From assembly GCF_004421005.1 (NCBI RefSeq), contig NZ_CP038026.1, positions 4,526,001 through 4,590,000 on the forward strand: a stretch of 64,000 bases of DNA, in the 5' to 3' direction. The stretch comes from Pseudoduganella plicata (GTDB lineage: Bacteria; Pseudomonadota; Gammaproteobacteria; Burkholderiales; Burkholderiaceae_D). Positions 41,794 to 53,733 of this stretch are shown piece by piece. Below the pieces are notes generated by a model. It ran no database searches and was not told the origin of the DNA. It was given only the letters and a program-made list of their open reading frames with translations. The translations under genes and the position numbers were made by a program. The stretch's first letter is position 1, and every line of letters begins with the position of its first letter.

Positions 41794-42873
41794 TCACCCC
41801 TTATCGAGCAGCGCCGACGTTTCGTTCACCAGCGCGGTCATCAGCGAGCGCGCATCGCGGTGCCGGAGCAGCGCTGCGGACTGGCCGCACCACAGTGACA
41901 TCAGGTCGCCGCGCTCCTGCTCGGCGGCCGCTTTTTTCAACGCTCCCATGAACCAGTTCTGCACCGGATACCCCGGCAGCCGATCGGCGTGCGGCTGCAA
42001 CTCGCGCATCAGCCGGTTCTCGATCCCACGTGCCAGCCTGCCGCTGAAGACCCGCGTCAGACCCGTGTGGCGGGCGTCAGGGCTGAACAGCAGGCCGCGA
42101 TGAGCCGGATTGGCGTTCGACTCTTCGCATGCGAGAAACGCGGTGCCGATCTGTACCGCGTGTGCGCCCAGCGTCAGTGCGGCCGCGATACCGCGCGCGT
42201 CCGCGATGCCACCGGCGGCGATCACGGGGATGCGCACGGCATCGGCCACCTGCGGAACGAGCGAGAAGGTGCCCGACAGCGACTCGTCGGCGCCGCGCAG
42301 GAACGAGACACGGTGCCCGCCAGCTTCGGAGCCGGTTGCCACGACCATATCCACCCCAGCCTTCTCCAGGGCGATGGCCTCGTCCACGGTCGTTGCCGCG
42401 CCGAGTGTGACGATGCCCAGCTCGCGGCAGCGCGCCAGCACCTCAGGCGACGCAATGCCGAAGACAAAGCTGAACACCGCGGGACGCGCTGCCAGCACCG
42501 CCTCGATCTGCTCCGCGTATCGCGGGGCGAACCGTTCCGGACGCGGCGGCATTGCCAGCCCCAGCTCCGTGAAGTACGGCTGCAACAACGCCGCATTGCG
42601 GGCAAATTGCGCGTCATCGATGCGCGGGTCGTCGGCATCGTCCAGCGGTATCCATAAATTCAGTGCGAACGGGCGCGACGTGCGCGCACGAATGCGCCCG
42701 GCGACATCGCGAATGCCCGCAGCGCCGAGGTGATGGACGCCGAACGAACCAAGGCCCCCGCTTTCGCTGACGGCCACGACCAGTTCGACCGATGAAATGC
42801 CGCCGCCGAACGGTCCCTGGACGATGGGCGCCGCCAGGCCGAGGCGGCGCGTCACTTCAGTATCTTTCCACAT
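41794..42873 (-). CDS. Nitronate monooxygenase
   Basis: A 359-residue FMN-dependent TIM-barrel enzyme of the nitronate monooxygenase (2-nitropropane dioxygenase) family. Landmarks are APIVQGPFGGGISSVELVVA at the N-terminus, VVATGSEAGGHR in the middle with the proposed catalytic His, and VIAAGGIADARGIAAALTLGA with HAVQIGTAFLACEESNA for FMN phosphate binding. It oxidises toxic alkyl nitronates such as propionate 3-nitronate. The GST gene lies 3 bases upstream, and both are leftward, so a detoxification pair under the divergent LysR regulator is plausible. Confidence 0.9.
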   Translation of the reverse strand: MWKDTEVTRRLGLAAPIVQGPFGGGISSVELVVAVSESGGLGSFGVHHLGAAGIRDVAGRIRARTSRPFALNLWIPLDDADDPRIDDAQFARNAALLQPYFTELGLAMPPRPERFAPRYAEQIEAVLAARPAVFSFVFGIASPEVLARCRELGIVTLGAATTVDEAIALEKAGVDMVVATGSEAGGHRVSFLRGADESLSGTFSLVPQVADAVRIPVIAAGGIADARGIAAALTLGAHAVQIGTAFLACEESNANPAHRGLLFSPDARHTGLTRVFSGRLARGIENRLMRELQPHADRLPGYPVQNWFMGALKKAAAEQERGDLMSLWCGQSAALLRHRDARSLMTALVNETSALLDKG

Positions 42874-42876
42874 GGC

Positions 42877-43476
42877 TCAGGTCTCCGCCGCCAGCGCTGC
42901 CTGCACGGCCGGGCGTGACGCTATGCGCTCGAGGTAAGCCTGCAAGGGTTCGAGGTCGGACAGGTCGAGGCCGACGTGCTTGCCCCAGCCGGCGACGGTA
43001 AACAGGTAGGCATCGGCCGCCGTGAAGCCGTCGCCCGTCAGGCTCGCCTTGTCTTGCAGCTGCTGCGAGACCCAGCCGAATTTCTTGCGCAGCAGGGCGA
43101 CGAAAACCGCCTTGGCCGCCGCGTCCAGCGCGGGATTGAACAAGGGACTGAACGACTTGTGCAGCTCGGAGGTGATGTAGCCCTGCCACTCCATCACGCG
43201 GTAGCGGGCAATCGTTCCGGCGGCCGGCATCAGGTCTTCGCGGCCGCTGTGGTCCGCGATGTATTGCGCGATGACGGGTCCCTCGGTCAGGCGCTGGCCG
43301 TCATCGAGTTCCAGGACCGGCACGTATCCTTTCGGATTGATGGTGTAGAAGTCTGTTCCGTCCTGCGTCTGGTGCTTGCCTGTGTTGACTTTCACGAGCG
43401 TGTGCGGCAGGCCGGTTTCTTTCAGCAGGATATGCGGCGCGAGCGAGCAGGCGCCAGGCGCGAAATACAGTTTCAT
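42877..43476 (-). CDS. Beta-class glutathione S-transferase
   Basis: A 199-residue GST. It begins MKLYFAPGACSLAPHILL, with Cys10 typical of bacterial beta-class enzymes. The thioredoxin-fold cis-Pro and glutathione-binding Glu-Gly are in KGYVPVLELDDGQRLTEGPV, and the helical domain has LTGDGFTAADAYLFTV. It conjugates or binds glutathione, which the cell makes with gshA and gshB at the left of the window. The start faces a divergent LysR gene, and the 157-base gap holds two palindromes, so control by that regulator is likely. Confidence 0.93.
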   Translation of the reverse strand: MKLYFAPGACSLAPHILLKETGLPHTLVKVNTGKHQTQDGTDFYTINPKGYVPVLELDDGQRLTEGPVIAQYIADHSGREDLMPAAGTIARYRVMEWQGYITSELHKSFSPLFNPALDAAAKAVFVALLRKKFGWVSQQLQDKASLTGDGFTAADAYLFTVAGWGKHVGLDLSDLEPLQAYLERIASRPAVQAALAAET

Positions 43477-43501
43477 CGTGTTCTCCGTTGGTTCGTGCCG
43501 C

Positions 43502-43546
43502 CGATACCGGACGGTATCGAATGTGGCCGATTGTGCGATTCACAAT
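43502..43546. promoter_or_regulatory. Two palindromes between the GST and LysR genes
   Basis: In the 157-base divergent gap (43477-43633) an 8-base inverted repeat CGATACCG/CGGTATCG (43502-43519) is followed by ATTGTG-CGATT-CACAAT (43530-43546). The second contains a T-N11-A core (TGTG...CACA), the classic LysR-type binding box. Both are close to the GST start, where the regulator would bind to control GST and itself. Confidence 0.65.
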
Positions 43547-43633
43547 ATGGGGTAGTCTACGCACGCATTTGTCGAAGATAAATGCCCAGCCGTGAGATTT
43601 ATCCGATACACCATGTAATCAATCCACAGAAAC

Positions 43634-44590
43634 ATGAGACGACATTTCGAGGATGTCCTGGTCGGCAGCATCGAGCTGTTCTGCGCCGCTGCCGAATACC
43701 GGAGTTTTACCGCCGCCGCCAGTGCCGTCGGCGTAACGCCCGCCGCCGTGAGCCGCTCCGTTTCGCGGCTGGAAGCACGGCTGGGCGCGCGGCTGTTCGT
43801 GCGCACCACGCGGCAGATCAGCCTGACGGAAGACGGGCGCCGCTATTTCGAGCAATGCCGCCAGGCGCTGGGGCAGCTGATCGATGCGGAGCGGGCGATC
43901 GCTGGCCTGCAGGACCGGCCATCCGGCGTACTGCGGATCAGCGTGCCGACGACGTACGGCCACCACCGGGTACTGCCGCTGCTCCCGGCATTTCGGGCGC
44001 GGTATCCCGAGGTCAGGGTCGATCTGCACATCAGCAACCGCAATATCGACTTTGTCGACGAAGGGTATGACCTCGCCATCCGCGCGCGCGCGCCTGCCGA
44101 CTCCAGCTTCGTCGCCCGCAAGCTGGAGGACGCCGAGCTCGTTGTCGTGGCCGCGCCCGGCTATCTCGCGCGTAACGGCCTTCCCGATTCAGTGGCGTCG
44201 CTGGCGCAGCACGACTGCATCAACTTCGTGTTGCCAAGTACCGGCCGGCCGATTCCATGGCTGCTGCGCGAAGACGGCAAAGTAGTGGAGGTGGCGCCGA
44301 CCGGCAACTACTGCCTGTACGAAGACGTCCTGGCCGGGGTGACATTGGCGCGCAGCGGCGCCGGCCTGTTCCAGGCCTACCGGTTCACGCTCGAGGCGGA
44401 GTTACGCAACAACGCACTGGTCGAAGTGCTGGCCGCGCATGGTGGCTGTTCGCGGCCGTTCTCAGTGCTGTATCCGCACGGGCGGCACCTGGCGCCGAAA
44501 GTGCGGGCGTTTGTGGATTTTCTGGTAGAGGCGTTGCGCCAGGAAGGTCGGGGACAGGCACCTGGTTCAGGGTCTTCGACCCTGAAATAG
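43634..44590 (+). CDS. LysR-family transcriptional regulator
   Basis: A 318-residue regulator. The N-terminal winged helix (FCAAAEYRSFTAAASAVGVT, then PAAVSRSVSRLEARLGARLF) is complete, followed by the inducer-binding domain (VLRISVPTTYGHHRVLPLLP). It diverges from the GST gene, which it probably controls together with the nitronate monooxygenase. The last residues, from about GRGQAPGSGSSTLK, and the TAG stop at 44588-44590 are encoded by the hairpin repeat at 44550-44602, so the original C-terminus was probably altered when the repeat arrived. An alternative family assignment is unlikely. Confidence 0.92.
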   Translation: MRRHFEDVLVGSIELFCAAAEYRSFTAAASAVGVTPAAVSRSVSRLEARLGARLFVRTTRQISLTEDGRRYFEQCRQALGQLIDAERAIAGLQDRPSGVLRISVPTTYGHHRVLPLLPAFRARYPEVRVDLHISNRNIDFVDEGYDLAIRARAPADSSFVARKLEDAELVVVAAPGYLARNGLPDSVASLAQHDCINFVLPSTGRPIPWLLREDGKVVEVAPTGNYCLYEDVLAGVTLARSGAGLFQAYRFTLEAELRNNALVEVLAAHGGCSRPFSVLYPHGRHLAPKVRAFVDFLVEALRQEGRGQAPGSGSSTLK

Positions 44591-44602
44591 GTGCCTGTCC
44601 CC
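44550..44602. repeat. Bipartite hairpin repeat element C
   Basis: GGGGACAGGCACCT (44550-44563) pairs perfectly with AGGTGCCTGTCCCC (44589-44602). Inside, TTCAGGGTC (44566-44574) pairs with GACCCTGAA (44578-44586) around a 3-base loop. It lies between the convergent LysR and metH genes and overlaps the LysR 3' end. It shares the GACAGGC core with the pair near 59.7 kb. Confidence 0.8.
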
Positions 44603-44608
44603 AGCGGA

Positions 44609-48388
<3,780 letters not shown>

Positions 48389-48632
48389 GGATGTCAGTCG
48401 GCGTACGGGGAGGGGCTTAAGATTATACGGCAAAGCCGTATTCCACTCGGCCATGGGGCTGCGCCAGCGTCGTTTTTCGACGGTTTCGTGCGCATTTTCA
48501 GGGAATTGGAGGTCCCCGGAGGCGACGGGCAGGCCGTCTGTATGAGGTGCAGCAGAAAATGAGGTGCAGCAGAGAAGAGAGCGCAAGAGCCTGCCAGTCG
48601 CGGCGGACTGGCAGGCGGAGACGTCGGATGCG
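48389..48632 (-). promoter_or_regulatory. metH leader and PEP-CTERM 3' region
   Basis: This 244-base gap holds, on the minus strand, a perfect TATAAT (plus 48422-48427) overlapping the palindrome ATACGGC-AAA-GCCGTAT (48425-48441), a possible metH promoter with an operator-like overlap; no good -35 is present. A 15-base direct repeat ATGAGGTGCAGCAGA occurs at 48542-48556 and 48559-48573. The PEP-CTERM terminator lies further right (48589-48616). Confidence 0.35.
48589..48616 (-). terminator. Intrinsic terminator of the PEP-CTERM gene
   Basis: GCCTGCCAGTC (48589-48599) pairs with GACTGGCAGGC (48606-48616), an 11-base stem with a 6-base loop. On the minus strand it is followed by a pyrimidine-rich stretch (TCTTGCGCTCTCTTCT). 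It lies just after the PEP-CTERM gene stop. Confidence 0.75.
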
Positions 48633-49238
48633 TCAGCGCGCCGCAGGCTGGCCGCGGCGGCGCGATGCCGTGGCGCCGACCAGCAGCAGGCCGGTTGCCA
48701 GCATCGCCCAGGTGCCCGGTTCCGGCACGGGCGAGACGGCGCCGGACTTCATCATCGGGGCAATCTGGAACCTGGTTTGCTCGGTCCATACGTTACCCAA
48801 TTCGGTGTACTCGAATGGATTGTAGCGATAATCGTATTCGCCAAAGCCCGCATGGATGTAATGACCGCTGCCTGCCATGCCTTCCGGATCGCGCCCGTCG
48901 GTCGATGCATAGAATTCGAGCTTGCCCCCGACTTGATAGCTGAAGTTGGACATGCCGCATGTATAGTAGGGATTGCCGGTATCGCCGCAGGTCAGATAGT
49001 TTGTACTGCCCAGAGTGAACGACGTGATCTCGTTCAGGCGAACAAAGCCATCGCGATCCGCATCCATGCCCGTAAACGAACCGGCGAGACGATAATCCTT
49101 CACGAATGCATCGGCCGCTTGGTTAAAGAAACCGGTATAGGCAAACGTCCATGTTATAGGCCCAGCCGCGGCGCTGGCAGCGCTGCTGGTAGCGAAGGTG
49201 GCGGCAAATAGGGCAGCAAAGGCAACGGATTTGAACAT
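48633..49238 (-). CDS. PEP-CTERM sorting domain protein
   Basis: A 201-residue exported protein. The signal peptide is MFKSVAFAALFAATFATSSA with cleavage near ASAAAG. The C-terminus is a textbook PEP-CTERM signal: VPEPGTWAMLATGLLLVGA, a membrane span, then the basic end RRRGQPAAR. Such proteins are cut and anchored by exosortase (EpsH/XrtA type) and tend to go with extracellular polysaccharide. The middle part (SFTLGSTNYLTCGDTG, DPEGMAGSGHYIHAGFGEYD) has no family that I recognise. It also contains DADRDGFVRLNE, which resembles an EF-hand/dockerin-like calcium loop. No exosortase is in the window. Confidence 0.9.
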   Translation of the reverse strand: MFKSVAFAALFAATFATSSAASAAAGPITWTFAYTGFFNQAADAFVKDYRLAGSFTGMDADRDGFVRLNEITSFTLGSTNYLTCGDTGNPYYTCGMSNFSYQVGGKLEFYASTDGRDPEGMAGSGHYIHAGFGEYDYRYNPFEYTELGNVWTEQTRFQIAPMMKSGAVSPVPEPGTWAMLATGLLLVGATASRRRGQPAAR

Positions 49239-49444
49239 GATGCATCTCAGCGAAGGGAAGAAAGAGTAGTCATCTTAGAGCTTTATTCCGTTAGGCAAAA
49301 CACTTTAATGCAAGGCTGTGTGCGGAAACAACGATATAACCTATGTTGCAGGGCCGAAATACCCTTGCGAAAAATAGTTCCCAATAAGAATCCCGACAAA
49401 ATCTTCGGCTGAGAAATAATAATTTCCAAACGGAACCTTAATTT

Positions 49445-49497
49445 CCAAAAAATAAATGCCGCCTGCAGTGCGCTCGGAGCGCGCTGAAAGCGGCATT
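49445..49497 (-). terminator. Terminator downstream of fmt
   Basis: AATGCCGC (49455-49462) pairs with GCGGCATT (49490-49497), with an inner GC-rich loop. On the minus strand the stem runs into TTATTTTTTGG (plus 49445-49454), a T-run suitable for termination of def-fmt. The rest of the 278-base gap to the PEP-CTERM start is AT-rich leader with no gene that I can see. Confidence 0.65.
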
Positions 49498-49516
49498 ACA
49501 GGCAGTTGCAGCGGAA

Positions 49517-50482
49517 TCAGGCAGGGGTATCGAAGCGCAAGCCTTCCAGAGGGAAGCCTTTGATGAACTCGGCGGCAGGCAGGCGCTTGCCGCCGGGTTT
49601 CTGCAGTTCCGTCAGGCGCAGGGCGCCGGTGCCGCACGCGACCACGATGCCGTGCTGCGCATCGGCCGCCAGTATCTGGCCGGCCGGGGCTTCGCTGCCG
49701 GCGCCCAGCAGTTCCGCACCCCACAGCTTGACGACCGTACCGTTAACGCTGCCATGCGCGCCGGGAAACGGATTGAAGGCGCGGATCTTGCGGTCGATCT
49801 CGCGTGCGGCCTGGCTGAAGTCCAGCACCGCTTCTTCCTTGGCGATCTTGGCGGCGTAAGTGACGCCGTGCTCCGGCTGGCGCACCGCCTCGACGATGCC
49901 GTGCTCCATCTTGCGCAACACCTTGACGACCATCTGCGCGCCCATCGCCGCCAGGCGGTCGTGCAGCACCGCGGTGGTGTCATGCGGCCCGATCGGAGTG
50001 CGCTCGATCAGCAGCATCGGGCCCGTGTCGAGGCCTTCTTCCATCTGCATGATCGTGACGCCCGTTTCCGCATCGCCCGCTTCGATGGCGCGGTGGATCG
50101 GTGCGGCGCCGCGCCAGCGCGGCAGCAGGGAGCCGTGGATATTGATACAGGGCTTGATGTCGAGGGTGCTGCGCGGCAGGATCAGGCCGTACGCCGCGAC
50201 CACCATTGCGTCGTAGTCTGTCGCCAGCAACAGCTCGTGCGCCTGTTTCGCTTCCAGCGCCCGCTGCGGGTCCTTCGCATCCATGCGCAGCGACAGCGGC
50301 TGCGCGACCGGCATGCCGTGCGCCAGTGCGTATTGCTTGACGGCCGAAGGCTGCAGATGCAGGCCACGGCCGGCCGGACGGTCCGGCTGCGTCAGCACGA
50401 GCGGCACGTCGAATCCGGCCTCGTGGATGGCCTGGAGCGCGACGGCGGCAAATTCTGGCGTACCGGCAAAGACGACTTTCAT
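49517..50482 (-). CDS. fmt: Methionyl-tRNA formyltransferase
   Basis: A 321-residue enzyme that formylates initiator Met-tRNA. The N-terminus MKVVFAGTPEFAAVALQAI is typical, the catalytic block is NIHGSLLPRWRGAAPIHRAI (with the conserved Asn and His), and GVTIMQMEEGLDTGPML follows. The C-terminal OB-like domain (IRAFNPFPGAHGSVNGTVVK) is complete. ATG 50482 is the family start; the frame continues 6 codons upstream to 50500 but lies in the def-fmt spacer. It follows def by 14 bases, the usual order. Confidence 0.97.
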   Translation of the reverse strand: MKVVFAGTPEFAAVALQAIHEAGFDVPLVLTQPDRPAGRGLHLQPSAVKQYALAHGMPVAQPLSLRMDAKDPQRALEAKQAHELLLATDYDAMVVAAYGLILPRSTLDIKPCINIHGSLLPRWRGAAPIHRAIEAGDAETGVTIMQMEEGLDTGPMLLIERTPIGPHDTTAVLHDRLAAMGAQMVVKVLRKMEHGIVEAVRQPEHGVTYAAKIAKEEAVLDFSQAAREIDRKIRAFNPFPGAHGSVNGTVVKLWGAELLGAGSEAPAGQILAADAQHGIVVACGTGALRLTELQKPGGKRLPAAEFIKGFPLEGLRFDTPA

Positions 50483-50496
50483 GGCTTGGCCCGGGA

Positions 50497-51036
50497 TCAA
50501 CGGCGGCCGGCGGTGCGCAACTGGCGTTCGCGCTCCATGCCGCGCTCTTCCTTCTGCAGCTTGGTCTTGATGCGGTTACGCTTGAGCGGGGACAGGTATT
50601 CGACGAACACCTTGCCGGCCAGGTGATCCATTTCATGCTGGATGCACACGGCCAGCAGGCCATCGGCGTCCACTTCGAAGAATTCGCCCCTGGCGTCCTG
50701 CGCGCGAACTTTTACCTTGGCCGGACGTTCCACGTCGTCATAAATACCCGGCACGGACAGGCAGCCTTCGTCGTAGACCTGCTTCTCGTCGCTGGCCCAC
50801 AGGATCTCCGGGTTGATGAAGACCGTCAGCTGATCCTTGGTCTCGCTGATGTCGATGACGATCACTTGCTCGTGCACATCCACCTGGGTGGCGGCCAGGC
50901 CGATGCCGGGTGCGTCGTACATGGTCTCGGCCATGTCGGCCACAAGGCGGGCGATGCGCTCGTCGAAGACTTCGACAGGCTTGGCGACCTTGTGCAGGCG
51001 GGGATCGGGATAGCGGAGGATGTTCAGTATGGACAT
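50497..51036 (-). CDS. def: Peptide deformylase
   Basis: A 179-residue iron/zinc hydrolase that removes the formyl group from new proteins. All three motifs are present: GIGLAATQ, EGCLSVPGIY with the metal-binding Cys, and QHEMDHLAGKVF with the HExxH pair. The start MSILNILRYPDPRLHKVAKP at 51036 fits the family; the frame is open a further 18 codons upstream without support. It forms an operon with fmt and diverges from the LysM-dprA-smg-topB group across 302 bases. Confidence 0.97.
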   Translation of the reverse strand: MSILNILRYPDPRLHKVAKPVEVFDERIARLVADMAETMYDAPGIGLAATQVDVHEQVIVIDISETKDQLTVFINPEILWASDEKQVYDEGCLSVPGIYDDVERPAKVKVRAQDARGEFFEVDADGLLAVCIQHEMDHLAGKVFVEYLSPLKRNRIKTKLQKEERGMERERQLRTAGRR

Positions 51037-51338
51037 TGGTAACTGGTTAATAGTGATGCTGATGAAATGATGTTGCCAAATACAGCGCAAGCCGGACCCG
51101 GTGGAAGACGGAGCCGCCGCGGTCCCGGCAAAAAAGCAACGGAGACCAGCAGAAGCAACGCACGCCGCGGCGCGGTTTCGCTTGCTAGTTAAGGGTAAAG
51201 TGGGCAGAATTTAGTTCAGTGCGGCAACCTTTCCCGGCCTTTCCGGGAACCGCGAAGCGACACCGCCGAGGTAGCGCGGGCGTCTGTTGAGGGATCGACG
51301 GCGTCTGCCAGGTGCCTCCGTCAGTAACGGACATATTC
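51037..51338. promoter_or_regulatory. Divergent def / LysM gene control region
   Basis: A 302-base gap that must hold both promoters. I see no clear -35/-10 pair. A 7-base inverted repeat TTCCCGG/CCGGGAA (51231-51237, 51243-51249) with a 5-base loop stands in the LysM-gene leader. No tRNA, small ORF or riboswitch fold is evident. Confidence 0.3.
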
Positions 51339-52433
51339 ATGAAAAATTTTAGCACAGGTGGCGTCGTCCTGTTGGCGGCAACCCTGTTCTCTGGCGTCGC
51401 CGCCGCACAGGCACCCCAGCCCGCCTGCACCTTCCGCGCGGACGCCCCAGACCAGCACCAGGTCGCGCCGGGCGACACCCTGTGGGACATCTCCGCCAGG
51501 TTCCTCGACAAGCCGTGGTGCTGGCCGCGCGTATGGGGCATGAACCGCGCCGAGATCGCCAATCCCCACTGGATCTATCCAGGCCAGATCGTGTACTTCG
51601 ACCGTGCCGCCGGGCGCCTCCGGCTGGCCAACCAGCTTGCGCCGGCGACGGACGTGCCGGGCACGGTCAGGCTGTCGCCGCGCGTGCGCACGGAAGGTCT
51701 GGGCAAGGATGCGGTGCGCTCGATTCCGCCCGGCGCCATCGAACCGTTCCTGACGCAGCCGCTGATCGTCGAGGCCGACGAACTGAAGAACGCGCCGCGC
51801 ATTATCGCCACGCCGGAAAACCATGTGTTTATCGGCAAGGACGACAAGGCCTATGTGCGCGGCAATCTGAACGGCGGCACGTCGTTCCAGGTTTTCCGCC
51901 CTGGCAAGCCGCTGATCGATCCGGAGACGAAAGCCGTGGTGGCAACGGAAGCGTTCTATCTCGGCACGCTCAAACTGCTGCGCGAAGCGGCGCCGGGCAG
52001 CGACGTCCATACCTTCGTGGTCGCCAGCGCAAAAGAAGAAATGGGTGTGGGCGACCAGCTGATGCAAATGCCGCCCACGCCAATGCAGCACTACGTGCCA
52101 CATCCGCCGGAAGGAAAAATTGCGGCGCGCGTGCTGGCCATCTATAACGGCGTCACGCATGCGGGGCAGAACCAGGTTGTCAGCATCAATCGCGGCAAGC
52201 TTGACGGACTCGATATCGGTGCCGTTCTGCAGTTGTACCATAAGGGCCAGACGGTGAAGGACCCGGGCGCCAGCAAGGGCTGGCACAACCTGGGCAACCC
52301 GCAGGTCAAGCTGCCGGATGAAGAAGTGGGCAGCCTGTTTATCTTCCGCGTGTTCAGGCACGTCTCGTATGGCCTGATCATGCAGGTGACGGAACCGGTG
52401 GTTGTCGGGGATGTCGCCCGGACTCCGGAGTAA
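51339..52433 (+). CDS. LysM domain protein, secreted
   Basis: A 364-residue exported protein. The signal peptide is MKNFSTGGVVLLAATLFSGV with cleavage near AAAQAP. A LysM motif follows (HQVAPGDTLWDISARFLDKP, then WPRVWGMNRAEIANPHWIYP and GQIVYFD), which binds peptidoglycan. The rest (about residues 110-360) has no domain I can name; it holds VLAIYNGVTHAGQNQVVSIN and resembles proteins always found before dprA in betaproteobacteria. Its function is unknown. ATG 51339 gives the signal peptide; dprA starts 8 bases after the stop, so the genes are co-transcribed. Confidence 0.9.
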   Translation: MKNFSTGGVVLLAATLFSGVAAAQAPQPACTFRADAPDQHQVAPGDTLWDISARFLDKPWCWPRVWGMNRAEIANPHWIYPGQIVYFDRAAGRLRLANQLAPATDVPGTVRLSPRVRTEGLGKDAVRSIPPGAIEPFLTQPLIVEADELKNAPRIIATPENHVFIGKDDKAYVRGNLNGGTSFQVFRPGKPLIDPETKAVVATEAFYLGTLKLLREAAPGSDVHTFVVASAKEEMGVGDQLMQMPPTPMQHYVPHPPEGKIAARVLAIYNGVTHAGQNQVVSINRGKLDGLDIGAVLQLYHKGQTVKDPGASKGWHNLGNPQVKLPDEEVGSLFIFRVFRHVSYGLIMQVTEPVVVGDVARTPE

Positions 52434-52441
52434 CCTACGCC

Positions 52442-53680
52442 GTGCAAGCCGCGGACTCCCCCTCTGCCCAGCGTCCCCGGTGCCACGACTTCGACAGCGT
52501 TGCCGCGTGGCTGCGCCTGACCTGTACGCCCGGACTCGGACGCCTCGCCGCAGCAAGGCTGCTGCAATATCACGGCACGCCGCAGGCCGTGCTGGCGGCC
52601 AGCCATGACACACGGTCGTCACAGAATGCAGACAATAATAGCGACGATAATAATGACGATGAGACGCCGTCCCTGACAGCGGCGCAGGCAGGCGCGTTAC
52701 GCGCGCCGCTGTCGGCCAGGGCGCGTGCGTTGATCGATGCCACGTTGTGCTGGACAAACCAGCCCGGCCACCACCTGCTGACGTATAACGACGACGGCTA
52801 TCCGCCGCTGCTGCGCCATATACCGGATCCGCCATTGCTGTTGCATGCGCGGGGCAATGCGGCCTTGCTGACGCGTACGGCGATCGGCGTCGTCGGCAGC
52901 CGCAATGCAACCACGCAAGGGCGCCTGAATGCGGAGCGCTTCGCGCGCAGCCTGGCCGAGGCCGGCGTGACGATCGTCTCGGGCCTTGCGCTGGGCATCG
53001 ATGCGGCGGCCCATGCGGGTGCGCTGTCCGGCGCGGGGTCGACGATTGCCGTCATCGGCACGGGCATCGACATCGTTTATCCGGCTGCGAATGCGGTGCT
53101 GGCCGCGCGCATCGCGGAAGGCGGCTGCGTCGTCAGCGAGTTCACGCTCGGCACGCCCGCGCGTGCAGCGCACTTCCCGATTCGCAACCGCACCATCAGC
53201 GGCATGGCGCGCGGCGTGCTGGTAGTCGAAGCGGCCGAGCGATCGGGCTCGCTGATCACCGCGCGCTGCGCCAACGAGCAGGGACGCGACGTGTATGCAA
53301 TTCCCGGTTCGATCCATGCAACGCTGTCGAAAGGATGTCACCGGCTGATCCGCGAGGGTGCGCAGCTGGTGGAAACGGCGGACCATATCCTGGCCGCATT
53401 GGATGTACGTGAAAGCATGATGCATGCAACCATGGACCGTGCAGGCACGCATGATGTAAATACCGGAAACGCAAGTTGCGAAGACGCCATGCTGACGTCA
53501 TTGCAGCAAGCCGCGCGGCCCTTGCTTGAGGCGCTGTCGTTCGATCCCGTCAGTGCCGACGACCTCGCAACACGCTTGCAACTCGATGCCGCCGATACTC
53601 AGGCAAGTTTGTTGGCATTGGAGCTCGCAGGTGTTGTGGAACGGCTGCCTGGTGGGGCTTTTCAACGACTGAAACGATGA
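52442..53680 (+). CDS. dprA: DNA-processing protein DprA
   Basis: A 412-residue DprA that loads RecA on incoming single-stranded DNA during natural transformation. It starts at GTG 52442. A SAM-like N-terminal domain (WLRLTCTPGLGRLAAARLLQ) precedes the Rossmann fold (TAIGVVGSRNATTQGRLNAE, TIVSGLALGIDAAAHAGAL, VIGTGIDIVYPAAN) and the C-terminal winged helix (DPVSADDLATRLQLDAADTQ). Between the first two parts lies an Asn/Asp-rich insert (about residues 59-82, QNADNNSDDNNDDE) unlike the rest of the protein. It is the second gene of the LysM-dprA-smg group. Confidence 0.94.
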   Translation: MQAADSPSAQRPRCHDFDSVAAWLRLTCTPGLGRLAAARLLQYHGTPQAVLAASHDTRSSQNADNNSDDNNDDETPSLTAAQAGALRAPLSARARALIDATLCWTNQPGHHLLTYNDDGYPPLLRHIPDPPLLLHARGNAALLTRTAIGVVGSRNATTQGRLNAERFARSLAEAGVTIVSGLALGIDAAAHAGALSGAGSTIAVIGTGIDIVYPAANAVLAARIAEGGCVVSEFTLGTPARAAHFPIRNRTISGMARGVLVVEAAERSGSLITARCANEQGRDVYAIPGSIHATLSKGCHRLIREGAQLVETADHILAALDVRESMMHATMDRAGTHDVNTGNASCEDAMLTSLQQAARPLLEALSFDPVSADDLATRLQLDAADTQASLLALELAGVVERLPGGAFQRLKR

Positions 53681-53733
53681 TCGCAATGGTGTGGGACTTG
53701 TGCCGCGCCGAGCGATGCTGATAGAGTAGCGCC

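Noticed and set aside
48389..48632. Cobalamin or SAH riboswitch upstream of metH
   Set aside because: I looked for the B12-box and SAH-type conserved cores on the minus strand and did not find them.
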